64,000 nt of DNA from positions 372,001 through 436,000 of the forward strand of contig NZ_CP041663.1 of assembly GCF_007858495.1 (NCBI RefSeq), in the 5' to 3' direction. The stretch comes from Mycoplasma anserisalpingitidis (GTDB taxonomy: Bacteria > Bacillota_I > Bacilli_A > Mycoplasmatales > Metamycoplasmataceae). Below, piece by piece: positions 1 through 14,379 of this stretch. Under the pieces are notes generated by a model, which saw nothing but the letters and a program-made list of their open reading frames with translations, ran no database searches and had not been told where the DNA came from. How positions within the stretch are numbered: the stretch's first letter is position 1; each line of letters starts with the position of its first letter. Position numbers and translations under genes: made by a program.

Positions 1-856
1 ATTGCAGTGAAAATATAATCAATGTTGTAAAGAAAATTAAAAACATTATTAAATCAATCTCACTCATTCTAAAACCATTCAGTAGTATTAGTGACTGTCC
101 AGGAATTTGAAACAATCTTTCAATAATCAATGAAAAAGCAATATTTACAGTTAAAGATGGAACTATAAAGTCTACTAAATTAATAAATGAATTTTTAAAA
201 ATATAACTTAAAAATATTTTTGTTTTACTTAATCCACATGTTCTAGCATTTGTTATAAAATCTTTATAAATAAGATCTAAAACTACTGTTTTGGTTGGTA
301 AAGCTATAACACTTGTAGTTAAGACTGTTAGAACGATAATTGGTGTAATTAATGAAGTGAGAGTTATTGTAGAATTAATTAATGATGGCTCTATAAATAT
401 CGTTGGTGCATCAATTGATTCGATGAAATTGATTATAAAGGGAATTATTATAAAAATAGGTATAGATGAGATTATAAAAAGAATTATTTGTGTAACAATC
501 TCATGGAATTTACTATTATTGTAGGCCATATAAACACCAATGAAATAACCTAAAAATAAACCTAAGATGAAACTAACAAAAACAATAATGGAAGTTCATG
601 AAAAATAATAGAAAAATAAATTTGGAACATTTTTGTATTCGTTATTTAGTATTTCATTTTTTATTGATCCAAACTTAAATGTTAAAATATCACATCAATA
701 ATTTATTAGCTGATTTAAAAGAGAAAAATCCTCAGATGTTTCTGAAGAATTATTTGGTGAAATTAATGTAATGAATAAATAAAAAATATTTAAGATTATA
801 AATACAAGCAATATAAAAATAAATACTTTTAGAATTAGTTCCTTAATTACCTTCAC
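1..856 (-). CDS. ABC transporter permease, OppB/DppB-like (3' end beyond window)
   Basis: Inner-membrane permease of a peptide/nickel-type ABC importer; about 285 codons are visible and the C-terminus lies outside the window. The frame reads through several UGA(Trp) codons. It has an N-terminal membrane helix, an extracellular segment and further helices. The binding-protein-dependent transport signature is seen around ARTCGLSKTKIFLSYIFKNS, the loop that contacts the ATPase, and is followed by the typical family ending FQIPGQSLILL. I chose a GTG start because AAAAGGA lies just upstream and the neighbouring ATG runs into a stop after three codons. It follows the ptsH terminator, so it probably starts its own operon. 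The substrate is unknown; it is separate from the two opp operons further on. Confidence 0.75.
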
Positions 857-873
857 ATATTCCTTTTATTTTT

Positions 874-898
874 TAAAAAAAGTCGCTAAAATAGCGAC
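874..898 (-). terminator. Rho-independent terminator of ptsH
   Basis: Seven-bp stem GTCGCTA/TAGCGAC with a 3-nt loop at 882-898, followed on the minus strand by a run of seven T. It lies 9 nt beyond the ptsH stop codon. Confidence 0.85.
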
Positions 899-907
899 AT
901 GAACAAA

Positions 908-1171
908 TTAAATTAAATTGTTTGTTTTTAATGCATTTTCAATTGCGGCAATTGCGTCGTTTTCGTCTTCACCAGATACTTTAAAAGTAACTTGTGCACC
1001 AAATTTAACACCTAAAGCCATAATATTCATTATTGATTTTAAGTTTGCTTCACGTCCACCAACTAAAAGTTTTGAATCTGATTTAAATTTAGATGCAGTA
1101 CCTACAAGAATTGTTGCAGGTCTAGCGTGTAATCCAATAGGATCTGCAATTGTACATGTAAATTCTTTCAT
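908..1171 (-). CDS. ptsH: Phosphocarrier protein HPr
   Basis: Cytoplasmic PTS phosphocarrier that passes phosphate from enzyme I to EIIA domains such as that of the PtsG homologue at 7.4-10 kb. It has 87 residues, normal for HPr. His15 lies in GLHARPA, and the regulatory serine (Ser46) lies in KSIMNIMALG, the site HPr kinase modifies in Firmicutes and mycoplasmas. A TTG four codons upstream is also open, but it overlaps the strong GGAGGT ribosome site that serves the ATG chosen here. It is monocistronic, with a terminator directly downstream. Confidence 0.97.
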   Translation of the reverse strand: MKEFTCTIADPIGLHARPATILVGTASKFKSDSKLLVGGREANLKSIMNIMALGVKFGAQVTFKVSGEDENDAIAAIENALKTNNLI

Positions 1172-1235
1172 TTTCACCTCCAACTTATTTTACTAATAAT
1201 TGATATAAGAAATATTAACTAGTTAGTCTTATATA

Positions 1236-1244
1236 ATTTTAGCA
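1236..1244 (-). promoter_or_regulatory. Extended -10 promoter candidate for ptsH
   Basis: TGCTAAAAT on the minus strand, an extended -10 form, lies about 65 nt upstream of the ptsH start in an AT-rich gap. No clear -35 box is seen, so this is tentative. Confidence 0.35.
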
Positions 1245-1301
1245 TAAATATATAAAATTTAATCTAAATTGAACTATTTTATAAATCAAAAACAAAAAAT
1301 A

Positions 1302-3926
1302 TTAATTTTTATTTTTTGAATTTTCTTTATGTATTTTTGGTTCTTTACCCATAAAAATTACTTCATAAATTTCTTCATAATTTTTAACAGGAATATAATT
1401 GATTTCTGACTTAATTTCATCAGGAATATCTTGAAGATTTTTTACATTAGCATCTGGTATAAATATGTTTTTGATTTTTCTTTGTGTAGCTGCAAATGAT
1501 TTTTCTTTTAAACCACCAATTTCAAGAACTTTACCTCTTAAAGTAATTTCACCAGTCATTCCATAATCTGTAGGAACCGATCTCTTAGATAAAGCAGATA
1601 TTATAGCAGTTGTAAATGTAACCCCTGCACTTGGTCCATCCTTAGGAACTGCACCTTCTGGAACATGGATGTGAATTGTATTATTTTCAAAATCAAAATC
1701 ATTAATATTAAATTTTTCAGCATTTGCTCTAACATATGTAAGAGCTATTTGTGCTGATTCTTGCATAACATCTTTAAGTTGACCAGTTAGCTTAATTTCA
1801 CCTTTTCCTGGATAGGTAGTCACTTCTATTTGTAAAGTCGAACCACCATATGAAGTATATGCTAAACCATTTACAATTCCAGCCACTTCATTTGTTTCAA
1901 CTTCTTCATCTTTAAATTTAATAACACCTAACATTTCAGTGATTTCTTTTGTTGTGATATTAAATTTAGTCAATTTAGGATCATCAAGAACTTTAACAAC
2001 AATTTTTCGAGCTAATTTGTCTAAAATTCTCTTTAGACCTCTTACCCCGGCTTCAATTGTATAATGTTTAATTATGTATCTTAAGTTTTCATCACTAATT
2101 ATAAATTGATCTTTGGTTAATGAAGCTTGTTCGATAACTTTAGGAATCAAGTGATTTTTGGCAATTTGAATTTTTTCATTGATTGTATATGGACTCAATT
2201 CAATTATTTCAACACGATCTAAAAGTGGTGCTGGAATATCTTCGTAATAATTTGCAGTTGCTATAAAAATAACTTTAGATAAGTCATATTCATGTTCTAA
2301 ATAGTGATCTTGAAAGTTTGTGTTTTGTTCTGGATCAAGAACTTCAAGCATTGCACTTGCTGGATCACCTTTCATATCCGAAGCCATTTTATCGATTTCA
2401 TCAAGTAAAACTAATGGATTAGAAACACCAGATTTCGAAATACCTTTAATAATCTTACCAGGCATAGCTCCAACATATGTTCTTCTATGACCTCTAATTT
2501 CACTTTCATCATGAACACCACCAAGAGAAATTTTTACAAATTTCTTAACTAAAGCTTCACTAATTGCTTTTGCCAATGATGTTTTACCTGTACCTGGTGG
2601 ACCAACTAAAGTAAGTATTGGAACATTATTAAATGTTTTGTTTTCTTCTTTTCTATTTGATTCATTTTTTTCTTTGAATAAATTTAAATCAATTTGTTGA
2701 TTATCATCTAAATCAATCATTGTTCCTTTTTTAGCAGGATTATTATTTCTGTTATTGATCATAACAGCAAGATATTCAACTATTCTTTCCTTAACTTCTT
2801 TAAGACCATAGTGATATTTATCTAAAACTTTTCTTGCTCTATTAATGTCTAAAACGTCTTTCTCAACTCTTCTTCAAGGCAATTGTTTAAGAGTTTCAAT
2901 GTATGTTTTTGAAATATTCGCATCTGGGCTTGCTGGCATCATTTGAGAATATCTATTTTCTTCATATTTTATGATCTTAATAACAGATTCAGGATAAATT
3001 TTTCTTAATTTTTTATCTTCAAGATCTTTTGAAAATTTATCAAAGTTCTCGGTTCCGTCAATTTCATCAAGTGTACCTTTAATAATTTTCATTTTCTCTC
3101 TTAACATGTACTCTTTTTGGTGTTGACTAAGAGATAAATTAATTTTTTCATTAATTTCATTTTCTAATTCAAGGTTTTTGGCCATTGAAGTTAAAAAATT
3201 ACCAATATTGTTGATTTTAGAAGAAACATCAAAAGACATGAAGTAATCCATCTTTTTAAATGTTCCAAACTTCTCTTTTGTAAAACTAAAGATTAAAGAA
3301 ATCATTCCTTTATTTTCTTTAATACTTTTTTCACTAAGCCCGTCTTCCGCTTGCAATTTAATGATTTCATCATAAGTAAAAGTTTTTTTAGTTAATGGAT
3401 TTTTCATAAAAATTGATTCACCCATTTTTTCAAATGCTAATGTTCCACTTAAAATACTACTATTACTGTAGTCTAATTCAGAATAATTACTATTAGTTAA
3501 GTTTTCATCTTCATCAGAAAATACAACTAAAAGATAATCTTCTCTTTCTGATGGTGCGGTGTTTTCAAGAAGTTCTTTTTTCATTTCTTCAGTATATGAA
3601 CTGGATAAAAGTTCTAGTTGTTTTTCAAAACTTTTTTTATTGCTTGAGCAGAATGAGTGTGCTCTTGCTTTTCTTATACCTCTAAAAACTAAGTAGTGTT
3701 TACCATTTTCTTCAAAAGTTCTGATAAATTTAGCATATAAACAATAAGGAGCGATATTGTAATTTTCTTCTCCTTTATATCTATAAATTATTGCAATTCT
3801 ATTATTTTTTTCAGCACTCAAAGTTTTTAGTGCATCTAAATTATCTTCGTCAACTTCAATCATGCTTACTACACCAGGAAGTGTAACTTCATCTTCGAAT
3901 GTGACAAAATATTTCAGTATATTCAT
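1302..3926 (-). CDS. lon: ATP-dependent protease Lon
   Basis: Cytoplasmic AAA+ serine protease of 874 residues that degrades misfolded and regulatory proteins. An N-terminal Lon domain and coiled region are followed by Walker A GPPGTGKT (about 442-449), Walker B VLLDEID and a C-terminal S16 protease domain with catalytic Ser766 (PKDGPSAG) and Lys809 (GGLKEKS), spaced as in E. coli Lon. One UGA(Trp) in QLPWRR would wrongly split the gene in the standard code. An Asn/Lys-rich insert of about 45 residues sits just before Walker A. The start has GGAG nine nt upstream, overlapping the end of leuS, so the two genes are probably co-transcribed. Confidence 0.97.
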
Positions 3927-3946
3927 ATTAATTTACTCCATTCTAT

Positions 3947-6292
<2,346 letters not shown>

Positions 6293-6299
6293 AATGCTC

Positions 6300-6968
6300 C
6301 TAATACTTTGTTTCTTTGTGTAATTTTATGAAATTCTTTATAAATCCAGTTTTATGTTCTCAAATTATAACTGGTAAAGAAATGATAAAAATTATTAAGC
6401 CATTAAATAAGTTAAAACTTAAATATATAGCCAAGGATCCTAAGAAATAATTATTTATACCTAGGAAATAACCTTTAAATTTGCTTTGATAGTTCTCAAG
6501 CAATAAACTTAAACTTGGTCTTTCTAATAACTTAAAACTATAAAAGTATAATGAGTTAAAAATAAATGTGTTCAATAAACTCATCACTAATGAAGTGATA
6601 AGTATTGAAAAAACAAAACTTATAATCGTTTTAAGTACAAAATTAATATCCCTTTTTCTAAAGATTTTCATAAATAATAAATAAGTAAATATAAATGTTA
6701 AATTAGAAATCAATAGAATCACATTGCCAATTAGATTGGTGAGTAAATCTGTATCACCAGTTACAAAAACCTTCAGCAAGAACCTTAAAAAAATTAATAC
6801 AAACCCATCAACAATATTTATGTTAACAAAGAAAATAAATATAAAGATTGTAGTTAATTCAACTGTGAAAAAACTTATTTTTAGAAATTTTGATATAAAA
6901 TCAAAAATCAAAACTAAAGCTAAGAATATGCTCAATATCGCAATTCTAAAAATTATGATTTTTTTCAA
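6300..6968 (-). CDS. Polytopic membrane protein, possible ECF transporter S component
   Basis: A 222-residue hydrophobic protein with about six predicted membrane helices. The pattern RIAILSIFLALVLIFDFIS near the N-terminus, and the layout of helices with a loop holding NLIGNV, resembles vitamin-binding S components of ECF importers; this is similarity by eye and no substrate can be named. No ATG is available near the N-terminus. TTG is chosen because AAGGGG lies eight nt upstream. A UGA(Trp) near the C-terminus extends the frame to a TAG that overlaps the ribosome site of leuS, so translation of the two is probably coupled. Confidence 0.6.
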
Positions 6969-7056
6969 TGTCCAACCCCTTATATTCTTATATTTTATAA
7001 TTTATTTTAAATTTGAATAATAATTTTTAAAAAATTAATTTTTAATCTAAAAAACA

Positions 7057-7080
7057 TAAAAAAATTTACTTTTTGTAAAT
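7057..7080 (-). terminator. Rho-independent terminator
   Basis: Six-bp stem ATTTAC/GTAAAT with a 5-nt loop at 7064-7080, followed by seven T on the minus strand. It lies about 30 nt beyond the stop of the 70-residue gene upstream. Confidence 0.6.
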
Positions 7081-7111
7081 CTATTGTTCGCTAAAGTTTG
7101 CTTATAATTCA

Positions 7112-7324
7112 CTATTTTATCGCTATAAAAACCATAAAAATTATCAATATTATAAAAATAATCAAAACAAACATCAAAGCTAGTCAACCAAAAATGTTTC
7201 TTTTCACATTAATTAAATATGATTTCTTTTCAATACCTAGTTTAGTGATTATTTTTTGATTTTCTTCTCTCATTTGGTTGATTTTTTCAGTTGAAATTTC
7301 TTCTTTTTTACCTTCTTTTTTCAT
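7112..7324 (-). CDS. Small single-helix membrane protein
   Basis: A 70-residue protein, missed by standard-code searches because of an internal UGA(Trp). The N-terminal half is charged (MKKEGKKEEISTEK), and the C-terminal 25 residues form one strong membrane helix beginning FGWLALMFVLIIFIILIIF. Weak AGGT is seen seven nt before the ATG. It lies between the ptsG terminator and its own terminator, so it is probably expressed alone. Function not recognised. Confidence 0.6.
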
Positions 7325-7403
7325 TTTAATACCTATGTTTATATATTTTACCATTTATTTAAGTGTATTTGAATATGTTTTAATACTTTGAAGATAATAT
7401 AAA

Positions 7404-7426
7404 ATGCAAATGTTAAACATTTGCAC
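7404..7426 (-). terminator. Terminator of the PTS permease gene
   Basis: Eight-bp stem GCAAATGT/ACATTTGC with a 3-nt loop at 7406-7424, only 9 nt past the ptsG stop. The following minus-strand tract ATTTTAT is a weak T run. Confidence 0.5.
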
Positions 7427-7432
7427 CTTTTA

Positions 7433-10039
7433 TTATTTTACAGTTGCAACTTTTGTGTTTGAAGTTGACACTTTAAGACCAAATTTAGTCTCAACATTTG
7501 TTTTACTTGATTCAGGTAAAATAACCATTACTAAGTCACTTTTTAGGTTTTGACTTCTAATTAGATTTAAGTTTACTTTAGCTAATTTATCACCAGCTTT
7601 AACTTTATCACCAACTTGAACAAAACTTTCAAAACCTTCACCATTAAGTTTAACAGTATCAATCCCAATGTGCAATAAAGCACAAACATTATCATCGCTT
7701 TTGACTACATAAGCATGTTTTGTACCAAACACCATTGCAACCTCACCATCAAATGGAGCGAATATAGTCGCATTTTCTTTAGCGCTGAATTCTACAACAA
7801 AACCATCTCCACTTAATTTTTCACTAAAGACACCATCATTTAAAGTAGATAATTCTTTAATTTCTCCAATAGCAGGAGCGAACACTTCGGTAATTTCCGT
7901 TTCTAATGATGTTGCATTCTTTTCTTTTTCGACATTAATTGGTTTAACATCTTTATTTTTTTCTAAGTAGTCTTTAATTTTTTCTCTTTGAGATTTAATT
8001 AAAGCGTTTAACTGCTCTGCTTTAGGTCCGAAAATTGCTTGCACGTGGTTGTTTCCTTCCACTTTTACTCCAGCAGCACCAGCAGCCTTAAGTGCTTCTT
8101 GATTAACTTTTGAAGCATCAACAACATCATAACGTAAACGAGAAGCACAGTTATTAAATGCTGTAATATTATCGATTCCGCCATAAGCAGCTACAACTGC
8201 TAAAGCAACAGGATCGATATTTTTAGCATCTTTTTTGTTTATAAAATCTGCTTTTGTAAATAATTTTGTATTTGAACCTCTACCAGGAGTTTCTATATTA
8301 AATTTCTTAATAAAGAATAAGAAACCAAAGAAGTAAATTGGAACATAGAATAAACCAACTACTAAAGTTCATCAGAAATGAGTTCCTTTAGCAACAGGGA
8401 TAATTCCATAAATTAATAAGTCTAATAATCCACCAGAGAATGCCATTCCAACGTGAACTCCCAAAAGATTTGCAATCATGAATGATAGAGCACAGAAGAA
8501 CGCGTGGAATCCTCAGAATAAATATGGAGCTAAAAATAGGAAAGTAAATTCAATAGGTTCAGTAACTCCAGTAACTAAAGCTGTAACTCCAGCAGGGATG
8601 ACTGTACCAAGAGTAACTTTTCTGTTTTCTTTTGGCGCAGCCATTACCATAGCAAATGCTGCTGCTGGAAGTCCAAAAATCATAAATGAGAATTTTCCGT
8701 CAAGGAAACGACCTATTTTCATTCCTAATTCATTACTTATAAAGTCATAAAGTGGAATAGAAAATGCTTTTCCATTTAGTACATAATCAATTGTGTTGTA
8801 TTTAAAACCAACTAGTGAGAGAGCAGCGGTTGAATCACCAACATATTTATTTGGTTCGTTTTGTACTACTTTAATTAGTTCGCGTAAACTTTCTCCTGCA
8901 ACTAATCCTTCTTGACTTGCAAATGCTTGTAATGGTCCATTTATTTCACCACCAGCATTAGTATATCATAATGGAGCATAGAAAGCGTGGTGAAGACCAA
9001 ATGGCACAAGTGCTCTCTCTAAGTATCCGAAGATAAAAGATTCAAATCCATATGGTACTTTACCTAAAAAATTCCCAAATCAGTTTAGTGCTACTCCTAT
9101 TCATGGCCAAACAAATAAGAATAATAAAGCTAATAAGGCACTAGCGGGTATTGTGATAATCGAAACAAATCTTTTACCACCAAAGAATGATAAAACAGAT
9201 GGAAGTTGAATAGTATAGAATCTGTTGTATAGATATTGAACAAGAAGACCAACAGCAATACCACCAAAAGCTGAAGTTTGTAATGATTTTGTACCAATAG
9301 TGGTTCCAACCACATTAGCCAAAGCTTCAGGGTTTCTTCCAAGTCCCTCAAATAAAATTTTATATCCAACGAATTGTTTTTGAATTAGAATAATTTCATT
9401 TGAAACACTTGAAGAAATTGTAATTTTATCTCCATCAAGTAAAATACTTAAACCTTCAACGGTAACTTTGTTATTGTTAGCATCAAAAACTAATCCACCG
9501 TTGGTTATCACAGTAGTACCATCAATAGTAAGTGTACCACTGTTATATAAGATTTCTTTTCCATTAATTAGTAAGTTATTTTCCGGTGAAAATGAAACTC
9601 ATTTGTTAGCAAGTTCACTTCCATTACCTTTCATAACCATATATTGGTCAATATTAGTTTCTCAAATAAATACTGATTGAACAGCGTTGAAAACTAAATA
9701 ACCAATAACAGCAGCAAAAACTCCTACTCCAGCTTCATCTGTGAAGGAGATAACAAACGCTGCAGCAAATAATAATGGTAAAGCACTAAAAACTGGATCA
9801 CCAAATTGTTTTATTAGATCACCAATGGCTTGAAGTGCAAAAATATTTGCATCAGAACCGATTGTCCCAATTGTTGAACCAACACCAAGAAACAATCCAG
9901 CAATAGCCATAACTGAAATAGGTAGCATAAACGCACCAGAAACTTTAGACAAAATTTTTCTAGCTTTTCCGCTATCACTATTATCAAGAGATTTTTTAGG
10001 CTTTTCTTTTTTGCCTTTTAAAATTTTTGTTAATTGCAT
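7433..10039 (-). CDS. ptsG: Glucose-family PTS permease, fused EIICBA
   Basis: Membrane permease that takes up and phosphorylates a hexose. It has 868 residues and reads through many UGA(Trp). The order is EIIC membrane domain (about 1-590), EIIB with the phospho-cysteine at about 631 (NCASRLR) and EIIA with histidines about 775 and 790 (GTKHAYV and LLHIGID), 15 apart as in EIIA-Glc. EIIC contains an extra stretch of about 90 residues after the first helices, rich in beta-type repeats such as TNGGLVFDANNNKVTVEG. The inner ATG is taken as start because AAAGGA sits five nt before it; the outer ATG has no ribosome site. The sugar is most likely glucose, but the family also includes N-acetylglucosamine and maltose carriers. 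Confidence 0.92.
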
Positions 10040-10057
10040 AATTCCTTTCATATTGTC

Positions 10058-10071
10058 GCTACAACTGTAGC
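10058..10071 (-). promoter_or_regulatory. Hairpin in the ptsG leader
   Basis: Inverted repeat GCTACA-AC-TGTAGC about 18 nt before the ptsG start codon. It could be an operator or an mRNA hairpin close to the ribosome site; no antiterminator gene is seen nearby. No convincing -35 box was found for ptsG. Confidence 0.3.
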
Positions 10072-10122
10072 AGTAATATTTTAAAGGATAAATACAGTTT
10101 TAATTGCTTTTTACAATGAAAA

Positions 10123-10401
10123 TTATGAAATTAATTTAAATAAGAAACCGAATGCTATTATAAAAAAAACTATAGAAAGAATTAATGGTGAATTATAGAG
10201 TGCTCTAAGACTTGAAGGAACATACATTCCTGTTGATTTATAGTCAGTAATATTACTCTTTGGATGATTTTTTTTGTACTCATTCATTTGAGCTTGTTTA
10301 TAATTTCTCATTTTTTTCATACAAATTGGGTAAATCAATAAACAAACAATACCTAAAATAACGCAAATAACTAGGCCAAAAAGATAAATTCAATGATTCA
10401 T
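10123..10401 (-). CDS. Small membrane protein with two helices
   Basis: A 92-residue protein starting MNHWIYLFGLV, where the W is UGA. Predicted helices lie at about 4-27 and 72-90, joined by a basic, Lys/Asn-rich cytoplasmic stretch. The ribosome site AAAAGGAAAACT precedes the ATG. It is divergent from the glycosyltransferase-like gene, from which it is separated by 123 nt holding the promoters of both. Function not recognised. Confidence 0.65.
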
Positions 10402-10524
10402 AGTTTTCCTTTTCTATTGCAATTTTACATTGATTTTTTAAAAATATTTTAAATTACACATTTTATCTAAAATATCATAACTTATAAATGTGGTAAAATT
10501 ATAAGTATAAAATTAAGGAGTAAA

Positions 10525-11544
10525 ATGAAACTAACAATCATATCGTCAATTACTGAAAATGAACGTGATACAAGCAGTTTTTTAAAAGATTTAACTGAGC
10601 AAGATACTCAGGATTTTGAAGTTATTTTGTGCTTAAATAAATCAAGCAGTACTAAAAAAATTTTTTCACTTATTTCTGAGTATGGTAAGTTCTTTGGTTC
10701 ACGCCTTAAGGTGATATGAAATTACAAAAATCAATCAGTTAATTACAACATAACTAGTGCTTTTAGAATAGCTAAAGGAAATTATGTAACAATCATTAAT
10801 AGTGATACTTCACTTAGAAAATATTACTTACTAAAAATGATTGAACATGCAGTTAAGTATGATGTTGATGTACTTGAATTTAAACCTAGATTAATCGGTT
10901 CAACACGTTGAAAACCTAAAGCTAGAATAGAAACTAAAGAACCAGTAAAAATTTCTAATAGACCTGATGTTTTCGCTTACACTTTTCCTTTTATATTAAA
11001 TAAAATTTTCAAAAAAAGCGTCATTCAAAAGTATGAAAAGAATTGACCTAAACAAAGTGCTGATGATAAATTAGCGGTTAGTTTAAACTATCAATTAATG
11101 CTCCTTTCTAGAACATATATGTATGTTGATTCAAGGATTAAAAGAGATTATTTCGATCTAGAAACATGAATTAACCCAAAAACTTACATAAATAATTTCA
11201 AAGATATTGAAAAAATGTTTATGAATTACGAAAGTAAAATTATGCATGAATATGAATATGCGAAAAATTATTTCTTAAAAGTTTTTTTGCCAGGTTTAAT
11301 TACTGATATCTCACTTATTAGCGTTAGAAATTTAATTCACTATAAGGAATTAAATGAAAAAAGAAGTAAGAAATTCATTGATGAATTAAAACTTTACATT
11401 GATAAATTACAAAAATCACCAGAATTTAAAAAATTCATGGATACTAACAATTATATGTTGTTAAAAAACACTGAAACAGATCTTATTAAAAATAACGTTC
11501 CAATTTCAAAATGACGTACTATTCTTAATGAATTAGAAGAGTAA
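10525..11544 (+). CDS. Glycosyltransferase family 2-like protein
   Basis: A 339-residue protein with the N-terminal layout of a GT-A fold. A first strand KLTIISSIT is followed by ILCLNKSS, then YNITSAFRIAKGNYVTIINSD, which resembles the family segment where a DxD-type metal site sits; here it is NSD. The C-terminal 120 residues are helical and Lys-rich. No membrane segment is seen. The ribosome site AAGGAG precedes the ATG, and it overlaps the RDD gene spacing by one base, indicating a shared operon (glycosyltransferase-RDD-pcrA-14.4 kb gene). It may modify a membrane lipid or capsule sugar; donor and acceptor are unknown. Confidence 0.65.
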
Positions 11545-11545
11545 A

Positions 11546-12202
11546 ATGCATTTATATCAAAATTCAAGTTTTTTTAGGAGATTTTTCAGTTCAATCTTAG
11601 ATGCTGTGATTTGTATAATTGTTTGTATTTTTTTATTTTTTTTAATTGCTAATTTTAGCGATTTAAGAAATGTTGAATTTAATAAGCTTCAATATTATTC
11701 AACATTTATTCTAGCAATTATTTTCTTAGTTTTTTATTACATCTTTATTCCATATTTTTGAAAAGGCTCAACATTAGCGATGCATATTTTCAAAATGAAA
11801 ATGATTTGTGAAAATAAAGATAAAAAAATAACATTATTAGATTTATTAAAAAGAAATTTTTTATTGTACATCATACTCTTAAATTTAATTTATATTATAG
11901 TTTTTTTTGATAATCAAAGTATTAAGGATTTTAAGCTAAGTGATGAACAAATTAAAAACCTTTCATTTTGAAATAAAGCAAAAATAAATTTTACCTATGC
12001 TTTTACCACTGTTTTTATGTTTATATCATTTCTAAATTTTGTTATTTTACTTCTAAACAAGAAAAAACTTTCAGCAATTGAATATGTGAGTAATACTAGA
12101 GTTGTAAATAAAAAAATGATTTATGTTCAACAAAATCAAAATATTAAATTAATGCCTGTGCAAATTGAAGAAAGAGAAATAATTATTATCACCAATGATT
12201 AA
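11546..12202 (+). CDS. RDD family membrane protein
   Basis: A 218-residue membrane protein with about four helices. RDD hallmarks are the first helix with FFRRFFSSILDAVIC (family pattern R-x-x-A-x-x-D), the loop KGSTLAMHIFKMKMICENKD (family GxSxGKxxFGLRVV type), and IEYVSNTRVVNK near the C-terminus. The start codon lies one base after the stop of the previous gene. The function of the family is poorly defined; some members are linked to ion exchange. Confidence 0.75.
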
Positions 12203-12214
12203 GGAGGTGTTATT

Positions 12215-14377
12215 ATGAAAATAAATAATATGTCATTGTTAAACGACTTGAACGAACAACAAAAAGAAGCTGTTCAATTTTTTAATAGTTCACTTAGAAT
12301 AATTGCTGGACCAGGAAGCGGTAAAACTAAAGTTTTGACTAGAAAAGTAGCTTACTTAATTAATGATTTAGGGATTACTCCAAATAAAATATTAGCTGTT
12401 ACCTTTACAAATAAAGCTGCAAACGAGATGTCAGAAAGAATTAGACAATATTGCGATGCTGACACAGATAAACTAAACATTAGCACTTTTCATGCTTTAT
12501 GTGCAAAAATTCTTAGAATTGAGTATTTAAGTGCAGAATTAAAAAGTGATTTCTTAATAATCGATGAAATTGACAAAAAGGATATTCTTTCAAATATTTA
12601 CAAAGAATTAAATATTAGTAAAAGTCAAATAACTTTTTCAAATATGATTCAAAAAATATCATGATATAAAAATACCAAGATCACATTAGATGAATTAGCT
12701 AAAGAAATGGAAATCCCAATTGATGATCCAATTATTCTTGCAATTAAAAGCTATGAACATGAATTGGCATCAAAAAGAATGGTCGACTTTGATGATTTAA
12801 TCATTCGTGTTGAAACTCTATTTGATAAGCATCCTGAAATAGCTAAAAAATGATCAGAAAAATTTTCGTTTATTTTAGTTGATGAATTTCAAGACACCTC
12901 AGTTTCACAATATAATATTGTTAAAAAGTTAATAAACAAGGATACACACATTACAATTGTTGGTGATCCAGATCAAACTATATATAATTGACGTGGGGCT
13001 GATGTTAGTTTAATTTTAGACTTTCACAAAGATTTTAGCGATACTAAAACTATCGTTCTTCAAACGAACTATCGTTCAACAAAGAAAATTGTAAATGCAG
13101 CTAATCAATTAATTGTCCACAATAAAAAAAGATATGTAAAAGATTTAATAACTGATAATGAAATTGGTACTGATATTGAATTCTTTCATGCTTTTAACAT
13201 GGAAGCAGAAGCTAGATGAGTTGTACAAAAAATAAATGAACTTAAGAAAAACAAAATTCAACTTAAAAATATCGCAATTCTTTATCGTTCAAACTTTTAT
13301 TCAAGACCTTTTGAAGAAGCTTTGATTAAAGAAAATATTAATCACAAAATATTTAATGGTGTTAAATTCTTCCAAAGAGAAGAAATTAAAAACTCAATAG
13401 CATTCTTAAGAATTCTTTATGATGGTTCAGATTTAGCTTTTGAAAGGGTTGTGAATATTCCAACTAGAGGAATTGGTGAAACCACTCTGGAAAGATGTAT
13501 TGAGATTGCTAAAAATAATAAAAAAACATTATTCAACACCTTCATGCAAGATTATAAGACTTTACCAATTAGACCAAATATCATAAGAGAAAAACTTTAC
13601 CCATTCCTTTATAGTATTAAAAAACATAGCGTATTGTTAAAGTCTGAAAAACATAAAATTAAAATTTCCGAAGTGTTAAGATTATTCTTAGAAGATATTG
13701 GATATCTTAAGTCAATTGAAAATATTTCAAACCTAAGGGGTTCTGCGGTAGATAATGTTAACGAATTAATTGAATCAATTAAAAACTGAGAAGAGCAAAA
13801 TCCTGATAAAGGTGTTAAGGAATATCTTGAAATGGTTTCTCTTCTTAGTTCATCTGATGAATTTGATACTGGAACTAATTATGTTTCGTTAATGACCATC
13901 CACTCAGCAAAAGGACTTGAATTTGATAATGTATTTATAGTTGGAATGAGTGAAAATATATTTCCATCAGTAAGATCTGTTAATGACTTAAACCCTGAAC
14001 TGGTTGAAGAAGAAAGAAGACTAGCTTATGTCGCTGTTACTAGAGCTAGAAAAAGATTATTTATTTCAGATTCGCGAGGAATAGTTCTTGGTACAAGAAT
14101 TGATAAATCACCTTCAAGATTTATCAAGGAAATGGGTATTGATATTGAAAAATTCATTTTAGTTCAAGATGATCATTTAAGTTTTGATACAGATTCTGTT
14201 GATGATGAACATCAAAATGACAAAATTATTGTAGGTGACTTCATTTCTCATAATATCTTTGGTGAAGGTGAAGTTTTAGAAGTTAATAACTCAGACATTA
14301 TCGTTTCATTTGTTGTTGATAATAAAACTAGAACACTTAGAAAAAACCACCCTGCTATTAAATTAATCAGAAAATAA
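12215..14377 (+). CDS. pcrA: ATP-dependent DNA helicase PcrA/UvrD
   Basis: Superfamily 1A 3'-5' DNA helicase for repair and replication; 720 residues, with several UGA(Trp). Motifs in order: Q motif LNEQQKEAV, Walker A AGPGSGKT (31-38), Ia TFTNKAANEM, II LVDEFQDTS, III VGDPDQTIYNWRGAD, IV QTNYRST, V SLMTIHSAKGLEF and VI YVAVTRARKRL. The C-terminal tail (VGDFISHNIFGEGEVLEV) is the Tudor-like module found in PcrA. A strong AAGGAGG ribosome site overlaps the end of the RDD gene. Confidence 0.96.
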
Positions 14378-14379
14378 TT

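Noticed and set aside
918-1196. Open frame on the plus strand opposite ptsH
   Set aside because: No ribosome site; it mirrors the HPr codons, and HPr is beyond doubt.
1302-3926. Lon as two genes or a frameshifted pseudogene
   Set aside because: The two halves are in the same frame and separated by one UGA codon, which encodes Trp at a sensible place (QLPWRR). All catalytic residues are intact.
10441-10524. A defined promoter for the glycosyltransferase-like gene
   Set aside because: TAAAAT at 10494-10499 is a fair -10 box, but no -35 box at proper distance; too weak to list.
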